Source of the DNA: Wuchereria bancrofti
Taxonomy: Eukaryota; Nematoda; Chromadorea; Rhabditida; Onchocercidae
Assembly: GCA_005281725.1 (NCBI GenBank)
Contig: SSBO01000003.1
Coordinates: 6,448,495-6,512,494 of the forward strand
DNA: 64,000 nucleotides
Reading direction: 5' to 3'
Position 1 is the stretch's first letter. Each line of letters starts with the position of its first letter. Of the stretch, positions 23,001-37,100 are shown piece by piece. The position numbers were made by a program, and so were the translations under genes. The notes below the pieces were generated by a model that was given only the letters and a program-made list of their open reading frames with translations, made no database searches and was not told where the DNA came from.

Positions 23001-26000
23001 CCAATAATATCGAGGTGAATCATCTTATACAAATCCACGTTCTTTCTTTTCAATGTTGGGACAAAATGTTAAAGATTTTTTCATTTTTTATTTGTAGGGC
23101 GAAACAGGTAGTGAAATCATAAGTAATCTGAAGGTGTTGCAAAAAGAATTCACCCAACGAAATCGCAAAAGGCGTCGTTTATTTGAAGATAGAAAGAAGA
23201 GGCATGACTCAGGCAAGCAGGCTCGACTCATGCGTTTCGGCATAGTGCAAATTAAAAAGATGACAAAAGTTAGTATTGTTGAAGTGTGTTTTCACTTCCT
23301 GATTAATTTGTTGTTTTTGTCAAAATTTAAATGTTTGTCAAAAGTACTGTCATCTTTTTGGAAATTTATCAACCTCTGCATCGACCAATGCATTTCAGAA
23401 ATGCAAAACTCGTTTCACTGTAGTTGGTATTTTTTAATTGAAATTCTTAAAGGAAGAGGAAAATGCATCTACTTCGAATATAAATGTCGAAGATGATCAG
23501 TCTGGAAATTCAAATGATTCGGAAGGCGTTGGAAGTCAAAATCAAGATCCTCTTCTAGTCATTGTCCCTTCTGGTGATCGATATAACCTCATCAGACAAT
23601 TAGAAGCCTTCGAACCACAAGTTGTTATTCTTTATCATTCCGATATGGTATCCCTTCGATTATTAGAGGTAAAATATTATTTTGTTTTGTCCAGTCAAGG
23701 TTTTAAATAAAATTTCCTTAAATTAGAATTAAATGGCATAAGTCGTCAACTTTGAATAAATGAGAATAGACGAAAGACATTTCTTCGGAATGATTGCGAA
23801 CAATCTTAGTACATCTATAATGCATGTATTTGGTTAATTATGCATCGTTGCAGATGTATAAAGCATGCCATTCTGACATACCATTAACAATCTATATTGT
23901 TATGTACGCGAACTCAAATGAAGAAGAGCGGTACCTCTGCTCATTGAGGAAAGAACAAATTGCCTTCGAGGAAATGGTGCGGGAGCAGGGGGTATGTCTG
24001 ATTGTAATAGTTACCCTTAGGAATTTGACTAAAAAAATGTGTTTTTAAAAGTATCTAATTGTGATAAACCATTTTCAGACGCTGATGTCTGCTAGGGAAT
24101 ATGAAACAGATCGTGAAGAATCGCACAGATTGATACTTATGAGATCAACAAGAGATGCTGGTGGAAGAGCTAACCAAAATGAAGGAAATCCAAAGGTGAA
24201 TTTTTTCATTTTGTCGAAGTTCATGAACCATTAAATAAACTACTGAAAAACATGGAGCACTTTTAAGTATGAAAACACAGTCAATGTAATTCAGCATTTT
24301 AGGTGATAGTTGATATGAGGGAATTCCAAAGCGAATTACCAACAGTGCTTTACAAGCGAGGTATAGATGTAATGCCAGCTACCATCGAAGTTGGAGATTA
24401 TATTCTGTCGCCAAATATAGCTGTTGAAAGAAAAGCTCTCGATGATCTTACTCAGTCGCTTCATAGTGGTCGTATCTTCAAACAAATTGAACAAGTCCTT
24501 TTTACCAATTTTTTTTTTCGAACTAACTTCTTAAGTTTTTAGCCTAAAAATATCTGATAATGCCATTTTCGGATTATTTTTATATCAAATTAGAATTCAT
24601 TTAATCCACACAAAATTACTAAATTTTCTTCGCACAAAAAATGTAATTACTTAAGTAGTGTTAATTATTCTTATAGAAATTTCATTTTTTATAGAAAACG
24701 AACAGCCGTTCGTTGCAACAAGTTGCAATCTTTCCTTTAGTGCTATTGATGTTGAAGTTAAATCTGCTAAAAACAATTCTTTGGATTGCTCATTAAATTA
24801 GCATTTAACGTAACTCATTTTTAGCATAAATTGTGTTTTAGATGCTTCGTCACTACAAAAATGTAATTCTGCTTATTGAAGCAAATGTCAAAGATGACTA
24901 CAAAAAAGTTAATGGTGGTCCCTTCCAAGTAAGCTTTTGATCTTAACGTTATGTCTCTTTTTTTTTTAGTATTGTAGGACATCAAGTTCGCTACAAAATT
25001 CTAACAACAGTCAATTCAAATTATTTCTGTTATTCGTGTCTAGTTGCCCCATTATTATGGAACGATAATTCATAGCGATTTTAAAAAATTAAAGGGAGAA
25101 TTAAGTCGTCGTTGTCGTGAAACGCGATCGCTTTTCACAATTTTGGTGAGAACATATCCAGCTATGAATGTTATTTGGACTTTAGATCCTGCTCATTCAT
25201 CCGAAATGTTCGAAGAGCTAAAAGTAGTTTATGTATTCCAGTTATTTCTTTATTTTATAAATTACTGCTGCTGATAAGACATTTATATTTGAAGTGTGAT
25301 CCATTTTTCTGCAATTCAGAATGAACTGTTGAATGTAATTTATAATCAAATTCAAAAATAATGACACCATTTTAGATGTAGTTTACTGTTTTACAGCTAA
25401 ATGAGCCGGACCCGGATCTGATTCAGACATTAGCGGTTAAAAGTGATCTCGAGGAATGCACTGATGTACCTAGTTCTGAATCAGGTTTTTTTTTCGATTC
25501 TCTTGTGAATGTAAATAAGAGATTTGATTGTTGGACATATCTGTTCTACCAATCCCCCATTTATAATGGCCATATCCTCAGGTTAGTTTAGTGGTTACCC
25601 GATGTATTATTTTTTTTTTTTGAGAAATCGCATTGGAGAACCGTCTTCCTTTCCAACTTCAATTGCATGGATGGACTTACTTTAATATGAATGAACTCAC
25701 TTGATCTTTTCAATTAAGCTGACACTATCAGTTATCTAACTTTTCGATTAATATCTATTTTAAAAGTTTTTCATTTATAACCAAAGAACAGTTTAATTCA
25801 TCTTCCCTTAAAACGTTTCCCATTATAACTGTTTACATTATTTTTCCACTTTCGCTTTCTTTTCCTGATAAATCAAAACTCACTTTTCGTACTACTTTGG
25901 ATTTACCTAGGTGATAAGGCAGTATCAAGACGTTCAAATTCTGTTTTACATCGGCAAATGACACGTCTACCAGGTATTTCTAGTGGTGAAGTGACTTGCT

Positions 26001-26149
26001 TGATGAAATGTGGGAAAATGAAATGTTTATTGGATGTTGTCAATAGTGACGCGGACGAACTTGCAAGTGTTTTAAATAACAAAGAGCTATCTTCTTCATT
26101 ACATTGTTTTTTCAATGCTGACTTGAAGCTGAAAGCGTTAATGTCTTAA
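20034..26149 (+). CDS. ERCC4: Structure-specific DNA repair endonuclease XPF (ERCC4)
   Basis: XPF pairs with ERCC1 to cut the 5' side of DNA lesions in nucleotide excision repair and in interstrand crosslink repair. Many short exons match the family in order: an N-terminal inactive SF2 helicase-like region (MSEVTSSVEKLEV at 20034, then GLGMERFILHHLHLYC, GGIQFITSRILMVDLL, VAGIIVHRAH), a central region at about 21180-22980 (LIGAGNEVCRQLRDI), and the nuclease domain (IVDMREFQSELP at 24303, EVGDYIL). The nuclease motif VERKALDD (ERKxxxD) is intact, followed by YKNVILLIE at 24841 onward. The C-terminal tandem helix-hairpin-helix region reads TRLPGISSGEVTCLM and ends at 26149. The ATG at 20034 is used rather than the in-frame GTG upstream. 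The order and the complete catalytic motif indicate a functional gene. Exon edges in the middle are approximate. Confidence 0.95.
24697..24728. repeat. Two adjacent perfect small hairpins in an XPF intron
   Basis: AACGAAC / GTTCGTT (24697-24703 and 24708-24714, loop of 4) is followed, with two bases shared, by TTGCAAC / GTTGCAA (24713-24719 and 24722-24728, loop of 2). They lie in the intron between the ERKxxxD exon and the exon that starts at 24841. The role is unknown. Confidence 0.7.
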
Positions 26150-28896
26150 TATACATTCTTCCTTTTGCTGTTTTTTGATAACATGATTCATGAATATTCT
26201 TGATAACATGAATTTGATAACATGAATATTCTTGAAATAAATGCATGAAAAAAAAAACTGGTGAAGAATTCGAACAGTGCAAACAAATCTATAGGAACTT
26301 ATTCTTTTCTTTTGCTGTTTTGTTCCTGTCTTCTTTCGTGATCTCTGTTCCTTTCATTTTCATCTCTGTTCAGTGCCAAATTGATCATTACTAAAATTAG
26401 TTCTGAATTTTTGTTTTTACTTAATTCCCATTTTTTATGCAGCCATATATCCATCTTTTTTTTCAAAAATTTGTATTTTCAAACTTGTTCTATTTGACTG
26501 ATTATTTTGGGTTTCTATTCAATTTGTGGTTTATAATTTTCTTTATCTCTGTAGCTTATACATTTTAATCAAGCGTTAGTTCTTATCATTTAGTTCAAAA
26601 GGACTCTTTTACATTGAAATATATGATACAGATCGCCATTTTGCTCAGCTTACATGTTTTGGAAAATTACTTAACTTTTGATAAAGTGGTGCATTTTTAT
26701 TATGTCCTTACCGAAGTTTTATCACATTTTTTCATTTAGAATAACAAGAGTTTCAGAATACGCGATAAGTCTAAAAATTTGAAAAATTATGAACATTAAT
26801 CTTGGTTTTGTCTTTAATATTATAAACTTGATTCATGCAGGCACTGTTATCGACAAAGTTTGCTGATCTTCATTGTAACAGATCTATAATGTTTTTCCTC
26901 GTAGTGGTTCAATTATTCAATTTATTATTACTTTATCTCTTGCCTCTTTTTTCAGCTGATTGATGGAATTGTGGAAAGTTTTGTTTTTAGTTCATCAGGA
27001 AATTGATTGTTTTTATGCTTCCAAATTAAATAGCAAACTATTGCTATTAATGGAAAATTCTTTGTTAATAGAGGATTGCTTATAATTGCAAGAGGCGTTA
27101 AGTGTAGCAGTAAAAGCAGGCGGTTAAGGTAATTCAGTTATTGTTAAAAAGGATATCCAGACATTATCCCTGACAATCTTTCATATATTCTTACAACTGT
27201 TATTTATCAAATTAACCTAGATTCTGAGTCATTTTTATATCTACATTAAGTAATACTGCAATATTTCAGTTTATCATATGAATGCAGAAGAAAAATTTCT
27301 ATGAAACGTAAGTGATATTGCAGTAGCAACCGTATTAATAATGCATTATCTCATGGTAATGAATCTTTTTGCACTCACAAATCTAATTGTTACTTTCACT
27401 TTTCCATTTTAAAATTATTTTTGTCCTTTTAGTTCCAATTACATTTTTGACTTTTAATTTACTTTAATTTCAATTTTATTTTTTATGTTTAATTTAGTGG
27501 CAATCACTCATTATGATTACCACCAGTTTCTTTATTTTGGCCATACTTTAAATTTTAATTTCCCGTATTTAAATATTTTAACTAATGTCGTTTAAACTGA
27601 ATGTATTATACACGGTTTTGGTAAGTTGATGGTAATCATAATGAAATTTATGAAGCGTCTGTCTCACAGAAGCTGTTCTTTTGAGAAATTTTTAATATTT
27701 TTTTTATTTAATAAATTATAATAGTTAACTATTAATAGTGCTATCCATTTCCTGCTTTATGTTGTTGACACCTAACATGTGGAACAACAGAGTTCATTCA
27801 TTTTTCGCTGGGTAATATAATGATTATATTTTCAACACTCACTTTTTTTCGAATTAGCCTTGGAATTCTAGAATCTATATTTATTTTCGTTTTCAATGTT
27901 CAATCCTTTTTCAAATTAATGTGAATTGGCATGTCTGCAAAATTTTCTATTAATAAGGAAATTGCTTTTGCATTTCTGTTAATCTAACCACTTTTTTCTT
28001 AGTATTTAAATAGTTCTTTCCAGAGGACATTGACTTGTTTTTTAATCACAAAAAAAATCATTTTTAAATCATCGTTTGGTCCTGTTTCAAAGTTATTTCT
28101 GCTCAAATTATCTCAAAATGTTTTAAATGCTTTAATCATTTCAAATATGTTATAGAAATTCCCATAAAATATGGGAAAGATATGAGATATAGGATATGGG
28201 ACATTTGATAAATCCGAAGTAAAATCTATTATTGGTTGAATCTGGAATGCTGCTAATTGTTTGTACTTTTCACTTCAATATTCTAATTTTTTCTATGAAG
28301 CAATATTGAGAAGTAGCTTAAACATTTCAATTGTTGAGGGGAACAATTTAAGTAAAGTAATTTGATAAATTTAAGTGTATAAATTGTTTGAAAAAATTTG
28401 AAATTCTGTTGGAAATCAATTTCACATCAGAGTGCACATGCAGTAATTCGAGCTTAATTACACATCGAGGAGAATAGTCTTTTAGATTTCAAATTAATGT
28501 GTCGGAGTGATATTTCAGTTTCTTTTAATTAGTGCAAACTTGTAATATTTTCCATTTTTGCTGATCTTATGACAAAATTTTTGGTTTTAGGATTATCCAT
28601 ATAATTGCGAATGGCCACAGTTTGGCCATCATCCATCATCCAAATTTTTTTCAGAGCCAGGAAATCTTTTAAAGTTGAAAAGTTGTGGATTTGAAAATCA
28701 AACTATCAAAAAGTATGACTGATTGTATTTCTAAACAATTCGTTATCGACTCGAATTTGACTCACTAAAAATGTCTCCGTGAAATAAAAATGAAGTTGAC
28801 ATGTGTTTGCATTCATCATCAACGCAAGCTCACTTTTTAGATTTCAAGTTGCACTAAACGTTGTTATGCCTTAATAGAAGTGAAAGTAAATTTATA
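26150..28896. other. Long intergenic region XPF / globin
   Basis: About 2.7 kb is very AT-rich with no open frame of interest. Its start holds a short repeat of the word TTGATAACATGA (three copies near 26176-26225) and an AATAAA at about 26237, which suits the XPF poly(A) site. I found no RNA gene or mobile element in the rest. Confidence 0.5.
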
Positions 28897-30687
28897 ATGG
28901 GGAATGCAGCAGGCTCAATTAAGAGAAGTAAATCAATTGGCACTTGGGTTAGTTCAGAATGCGAGAATCCATTCGAAATTGCCTTCGTCAAAAAAGAACG
29001 GGCGTGTTTGCGTGAAAGTTTTCAGGTCATCAGTTGTTTAATTTCATTTTAATTAAGTTTGACTTTGGTGAAACTTGTTTGTTCTGAAAATAGATAATCT
29101 AAATCGGTGAAATTCACAGTTTTTTCCAAATGTCTTTTTAGTCCGTAGAATTTACAATCTTTTTTAAAAAACTCTTTTAGAAATTGGAAGATCCGAAAGA
29201 AATTATCGGAATTATATTTGTGAAAATCCTAAACGATATTGCGCCTGAACTGAAAAAGGTCATTTTCTTGCTTTACAGCTTCTTAGCACAAAATCGGTAA
29301 TTTTCCGATATTAGAAATAGATAATTTTCTGACATTTAAAGCAATGAAATACTGTTCACAATATAATGAGAGGAAGTTTCGAACGATCTTCTAAATTGAA
29401 GCATACAAGAATTGGCAATTAGTAGCAACGTAAAATTATCCAGCGAGTTTAATTTTAATTAAATTGGCTGAAAAATTGCTAGGAAAAAAACATTCTCATG
29501 TTAGTATTTCATAATCTCTTGGCTAAATTTGAATTAGCCGAGATTTTTACAGCCTTTTGGCGTTGAAAGATCACCTAAAGCAACGATGCCAAAAATGCCA
29601 AAACTGGGTGGACACATCGTACGGTTTACCGATTGTCTTGACCAAGTGTGTCTTGTTTCAACTAATTAGTTAATGATTGATTCTTTTGAATTTCAGAATT
29701 TTGTAGTTGTCATAGCTTGGTTACATGCCAGAAGTCGAGTTCAAAATACTAGCTGCCAAATCATACTATTTAATTCAGCTTTCCTGATAAGCTATTGATA
29801 GTTTCAATTATATGATCTTAACTGATCAAAAGCAGCAAGTATCTTTATGGCTTGCTACATGAAATCGAACTCTCTGTCGGATCATATTTCCATTATAATT
29901 ATTTGGTTGTAAATGGACGTCATAAGAAAGTATCGATGAATAGATTTGTAACAATTTATGGATTAATTTAAAAATTTTTGATGGTAGCTAAATAAATTCA
30001 TTTCGAAATGCGTTTTCATATTTCTATCAATTTAAGAAATTCAGATGGACTGTTTTATCATAACAATTACAGTTGACAAATATGATTGGTTATACTGAAA
30101 ATCTAATTGGTGCTTGGCAATTGGCTCGTAAAACTGGCCGAGCGCATTCCAAACAGTCATTTTTGGAAATGAACCAAAATAAAGAGAAGAATTATTTTGC
30201 CGTTGTAGGCAATACATTCATCGATGAATTCATTCCCTATCTGAATGGTGAAAAAGTGATCCATTAGTTTCTTCTTTTTTTTTTTGGTACTTTTTTTGAC
30301 ACTAAGCGAATAACAATAATTTCGACTGCATTTAGTTTATGAAATTAGCTACTTTAATTTTAGGAAGAACCAAGTCAAGATAAGAAAAGAGTGAGGTTTG
30401 CGTCCACTTATTCCGTGACAATGATAACTGACGTGTGGCGGAGATTCTTCACTATTCTTGTAGCACAGATAACGGAAAGTTTTGAGCAGGAACGGAAAAA
30501 GCATAACAAGATAATTAGTCAGAAGACATTAACACCACATCAACTCAGTGAGCAGAATGCGCAAATGAACAAAAGAAATTGGTTCGATTTTGTCATATAC
30601 AATGTTGTGGTTTACAAACCTTATGCCAGGTCTTCAAAGCAAAGATATTTCTACTGTCAGTGGTATTTCAGGGAACACTTTTTCTAG
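28897..30687 (+). CDS. Globin-domain protein with N-myristoylation signal
   Basis: A nematode-type single globin of 268 residues. Five exons close in phase: 28897-29025, 29181-29258, 29553-29645, 30073-30255 and 30364-30687. The fold is recognised from the E helix (GGHIVRFTDCLDQL, with a candidate distal His), the F helix (WQLARKTGRAH, with a candidate proximal His), YFAVVGNTFIDEFIPYL, and the H helix (DVWRRFFTILVAQITESFE). The N-terminus MGNAAGSIKRSKS fits the N-myristoylation consensus followed by basic residues, so membrane attachment is likely. This is a feature of several nematode globins thought to act in sensing or redox signalling rather than oxygen transport. A C-terminal extension of about 60 residues is unlike a globin, and a donor at about 30628 (GCCAG/GTCTTC) could remove part of it. 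I use the second ATG at 28897 instead of 28861 because of the myristoylation signal. Confidence 0.85.
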
Positions 30688-32092
30688 TTTTCCGAGTCAA
30701 CAAAGTCCCTAAAATTAAATCCTTCAAACTAATTGTAATGCATAATTGTATAATTAATCGTTTTCATCCAGATAAGTGGACCTGGACTGGCAATACATGA
30801 TTACAGTACATTAACACCGTGGTTGTTACAACGATGCTCGGGCATATTTGAAAAATAGTTACCACAACTTCGCAAATATAATATCATTTCCCAATGATTT
30901 ATTGTAGATTCGTTTTGGCAACAATATAGATGTGGTATTTAATTATTAACTTTTGTTTCCCACCTGTAATTTATTCCTGTTGCAATAAAATTTCTGATTT
31001 GTGACTAGTGATTTATAGGTCAGATGTCATGATAAACAAAGTACCAGAGAATTTTGTTATCAGATGAAAAGAATAAAAAGCGCCACCAAATTCCTACTAC
31101 ATGCAATGATGTGGAGAAAATTATCCCAAAGATGATAGTTTCATTTTCCTTACCGGAAATCACCCTATTATTTTTTAAAATCATTTATGGATTTATTTAA
31201 AACTATAGAGATCAGAACAAACGTAACGATCGTAATGACTAGAGATAACTTTTCCACTTCATCCGCTGTAAAAGCTTACTGAACGAGATTATTTCAGGAG
31301 AGACATCAAATAAAAAACAAACCAACATCTACCGAAAATAACAAAATGAAGCCCTAAAAAACTCTTATAAAGCATCCTCTAATGCATACAAACTTTTCAT
31401 CCGTTATTCTGTTTATATTAATGTATAAAAGATTTCTTCATAGTATGAAAATCGACGATGTTCATTCTTTTGCAATAACACGAAAAATTATTATGGAAGC
31501 ACGCCCAAGCTTGACGCCCAAAGTTTGACGTGGATTATTTCAACTCACAAAACAATTTCTGTTTGTATAAGAAAAAGAAAATCGTGATTGTACTATATTC
31601 TGAAACGGTGTAATGAAACATGAGCAATTTTTTATTACACAAGAAAATTAAATTCTTCATTAATATAGAAAGAATTAATAAATAAGGTACACAAATTAGA
31701 ACTGATTTTCACAGTATGATTATCAAAAATAACCAATTTCATGGCAAGAAATTTAGAATTATCTTTATATGGAACAACTCAACGTAACCCAACTTAAACA
31801 ATTTGTGATGACTGACGATTTGACTGGGATTCATTTGATTTTGATAGGACCTAAAATTATAGAATTCGCGGTAAAATAGCACAACAAAATGATTATAAAC
31901 TCGAGTTGTCCGTTCAAATCTTTGAAAATAGCTGGGTTCACAAAAGGTAAAGAAAATTAAAAACTAACGATAAAAATGTGGGAATCAAACAAGGATTCTT
32001 CCTTATGTTTTTATTGCAATTATAAATTTTATCAGTAACGAAGTTAATTCTTTAAAAAAAAAAAAAATAAGAGCTAATTTCAAATGGGAAAG
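30688..32092. other. Convergent intergenic region globin / TVP23
   Basis: Between two converging genes. A clear AATAAA lies at 30984-30989, a likely poly(A) signal for the globin gene. The rest is AT-rich with no supported gene. Confidence 0.55.
30984..30989 (+). promoter_or_regulatory. Poly(A) signal of the globin gene
   Basis: Canonical AATAAA hexamer about 300 bases after the globin stop codon, in the expected orientation. Confidence 0.5.
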
Positions 32093-33306
<1,214 letters not shown>

Positions 33307-34192
33307 ACTGTCTTCCTGAAAATTAAAATTCATTCTCCGTAAAAAAACTCCGTAAGAAATACTCATTCTGTAATGACATGAACAAAAACTGATGAGCCAA
33401 TGGTGGATAACCCTTATTGTTCCACCCAAAAAATACTGACCACAGCAACCAAATATTTTTTACAAAGGAAAAAACCCCAACATAACACTTCTTGCATCTC
33501 TTCTTTTCCTTCCACTATTCCTTCTGAAGATTAAAATAGTTAAAAGGCAAGAAACAAGAAACAGGACGAAACATTAATTAAACTAAAACCCGAGAAATTT
33601 GAAGAACTCAAATTCACATATCTTTGTCTCGTCCTTCGCTAGTTGAACTGATAAACTCTACAAGTAAAACGGCAGGTGAAACAAATTTGTGCAATGTTTA
33701 GAAACAAACTATACTAATCAAAACTTTATGTGAAAATTTATTGCAAAATCAATTACAAGACTATGTCAGTGAATAATGACGTCTCAAAAAAGAACATCAA
33801 AACACTAGTACTAATAATCTGATATGAGATCTGACAAATTTCCCTGTCCTGGAACAATAACATTAGATCACCTTAAACCAGAATTGAACATAATACATTT
33901 TCTGATATTTCCCCACTCTCATTTCGTCAGCAAGCAAATTTCAAATTGTAGGGTCTATAAGAATTTATCGAGCTAATATTCTATTAAATAAATGAAAAAT
34001 GATAAAAACCAACAAAGCAAAATGATGAAATCCTAACTATATCGTTGAAAACAATTTGGCTTCCAAAGTATCATATCATAGCTTTAAAAGTGGAACAAAA
34101 ATGGTATAATGTCATTCTAAAGACATATTTTTTTATTACACCGCATTATTTACAAGTTAATACAATTAAATCCCAATCATTTGCCGTGTTGT
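33307..34192. other. Intergenic region NRDE2 / TVP23
   Basis: No gene seen in about 0.9 kb between the NRDE2 stop and the TVP23 start. It is AT-rich. Confidence 0.5.
33316..33326 (-). promoter_or_regulatory. Likely spliced-leader acceptor of TVP23
   Basis: TTTTAATTTTCAG on the minus strand, immediately followed by GAAGACAGT and the TVP23 ATG. There is no upstream coding exon in frame, so a trans-splice site is the simplest reading. Confidence 0.55.
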
Positions 34193-37100
34193 TCATTTCA
34201 TGTCCAGTAATATAGCAATTTCTTCATGCTCACACCGGAGCCTTAGCTTCTTTTCCACTAGCGCATCCAGTAATTTCTCATGCTCACCAGCACTGACGTC
34301 TTTGTAATCCATAATGAGTGATTTAGACCATGGACATTCAGCATATGCCAGGTAGAACACCTTCAAAAAACAATACATACTCAACATTAAAGTTTAATTC
34401 AAGAAACTTGTACAATTAAAAAGCATCATTTTAGTACCACCAAAGATAAGAATGATAGAGAAGAAATGGAAATTTTCTAACCAACTTTATGGAGAACTAT
34501 AAGACTAATTCATAGACACACATTATGCGAGAAATTTTACGATAAAAAATATTAATATCAGTTTAGAAAGTGGAAGAACCTCGCGTGCACGTAGAGTGTC
34601 TTTCCGTTCATTCTCGATAAGCAATAATAAACGCCAGAAAACATCATCACGATGACCGATACGCTCACTTGACTTCTTCACAGCTGCTCTAAGACGATGC
34701 AGCTCAGGCGATTGGAAATCATTTGTCTCTAGCAACATTCTGTGCCGGAATAACTCAAGGTATACAGAACCAAAAGCAAGGCAGTAATTTGTATGCCAAT
34801 CTAAAATGAATTAAATTCACTTTAGGCATGTAAGCTAACTTCATTTTTAATAATTTCTAAAACTGTAATCAAACAATTCATGTTACGACTCAATAAAGGT
34901 CCACACTAATGAAATGTTCACTATATATGTTACCTGATCGACCCACTAATCTATTGAATGAGAAAAAACTATACTTCGAAATCAAAATTTGAGATGAATG
35001 AGAAAAAGCAAACCTACGATAAAAAAAGAAAATGTACGATGAGATAAAGAAGATAAAATTGAGAAAAGGAAGATTTAACGTGAAAATTCCTCTTGTTCCA
35101 TGTTACGATTAAATATCGTAATAAAAAGAAAATCAGAGAAAAATATAAACGTTTAAAGTGGAAGGATAAAATTTTCAATTTCTCCAGATTTACGTCAGGA
35201 TAAAATTCAGCATGAAAACTAAGAATGCTAGATTGTTCATTTCCCTATTAAAACACGAACAGATATACTACATAAGTACTGACAACTGCCGACGCCTGCT
35301 GTTAAATTATTTCATTTAATCAACTCGATATCTGCTAGTTCAAGACAAAAATATCATTCGAAAATAAAATCATACCTTCCACATCATTTTCCAGGAATCT
35401 TCTTAAATGTATGACACGTGTTCCTACAGCACAACAATCTATATAAGTCTTCAAAAAAGATATTTCTGTTGGAAATTTTTGATAAGCCATTATAGATGCT
35501 TCTACTAACAAGCGTTGAGGTTCACATGGATTACTAGCGACATGCATTCGCAACAGTTCCAGATATTTTCTCTAGAATTTCAGCATTAATTCCTAAATAG
35601 ACGAGCTGGTTAAACCGTTCCAATAAGAAAAAGTTTACTAATCTGAATATTAAAAAAATGTATATACATTAATTAAAAGTAGTCAAAATCCCTCAGATAG
35701 TGCCTTCTTGTTTACTTCATCGCTTTTAAAAATAACAGCTTTTATGTTTAGTTTTTTTTTGCTACAGATCTATCTTGAATTATCCCCGTTTACAAACTGG
35801 TTATTTCCTTATCACCAGATCATGCCAACATTTCTTCTTGCTCAATAAAAATAAAGGTAATTTTGATCTTAGACAAAAACGAACAGTAAATCTGCGTTGT
35901 GAAGTATTCATGATGCCAGATAGAGTTGCGTAACATTTTTTTAAATTGTGTACTCGTTTACTATTATCAGCATAATAATATGCAAAAAGAAGAGTGAGTG
36001 ATGCCACGAGATCAACCACAGAGCCTTCCCATGTTTCGCTCATGTACTTAGCTGTCAAAAGATTATGAAGACGAATGTTGACTTTTTTTTCAATCTTTTC
36101 TGCATCTGTCGTCTGAAATTATACAATATTTAAAGAAATTTTAAATGAAGATTATACATCAATTTGTGCATTATCTATTTCATTTTACATTCGTACATTC
36201 ATGAAAAAATCTCAGTTCTGGCTAGCAATTACAGAACAAATGAAATCTGTTGAAAGCAGTAACTAGTATAACTAATATATCACTTTTAGTGATATAGTAT
36301 GCTAAGCACAGTTATTTATCATATTTTGTCAATCTGCATAGACCACGAAACAAGTTTCATTAAGAACGGTTACCAATTAAAGAATAGTGGCGAAACAGAT
36401 TCTAATTTGCCTATGGTTAGCAATTATTAAAATCAAATTAAAAACAGTTATTGAGTTATTGAGAAAAATGCTCTAAACAATAATTCAAATTTTCAAAAGT
36501 AATTGCAATCTAGTAGCGCTTTTCAAAGTTAAAATTACCACATCAACCATAGGTTTTCCTTCACATATGAAACTTGCGATGAGGCGCCGCTTCTCGGTTT
36601 CGTCATCAGTTGCAGATATACATACAATAGCCATACGAAGTAGCGAAATTACGCGTACCTTTTCACCTTCGCCCCACATATTCGTCATGAGGAATTTATT
36701 AGCACAAACTTTTGCTACGTTTTTTTCTCCCAATTCATACATCTAAACAACACAGACTATCAAATAAGTTCACTCCCTCACTAAATAAACACAATTATTA
36801 TGCTCTTGCCTTTTTTCTAAAATTCCACTCCTATGAATTTGATTTCTGAGACAAAAAATTGAACCACAAATATATCCAAAAAACATACTTTTTCTGCAAA
36901 TGTTGCCATCAGCGAGACATTGTTAACATTGTTGTTCATATTGCATATACTTTTCGCTTCGTCTCGAAATTTCTTCAAACGTACTTTTTCATTCAACTCA
37001 CCATCCATTTTAAGGAAATTAAGGTATCTAAATCAATTATCAAAGAGTCAAAGAGCATATAAAAGCAAATAAAACATATCAAAGAGTATACAAGAGCAAA

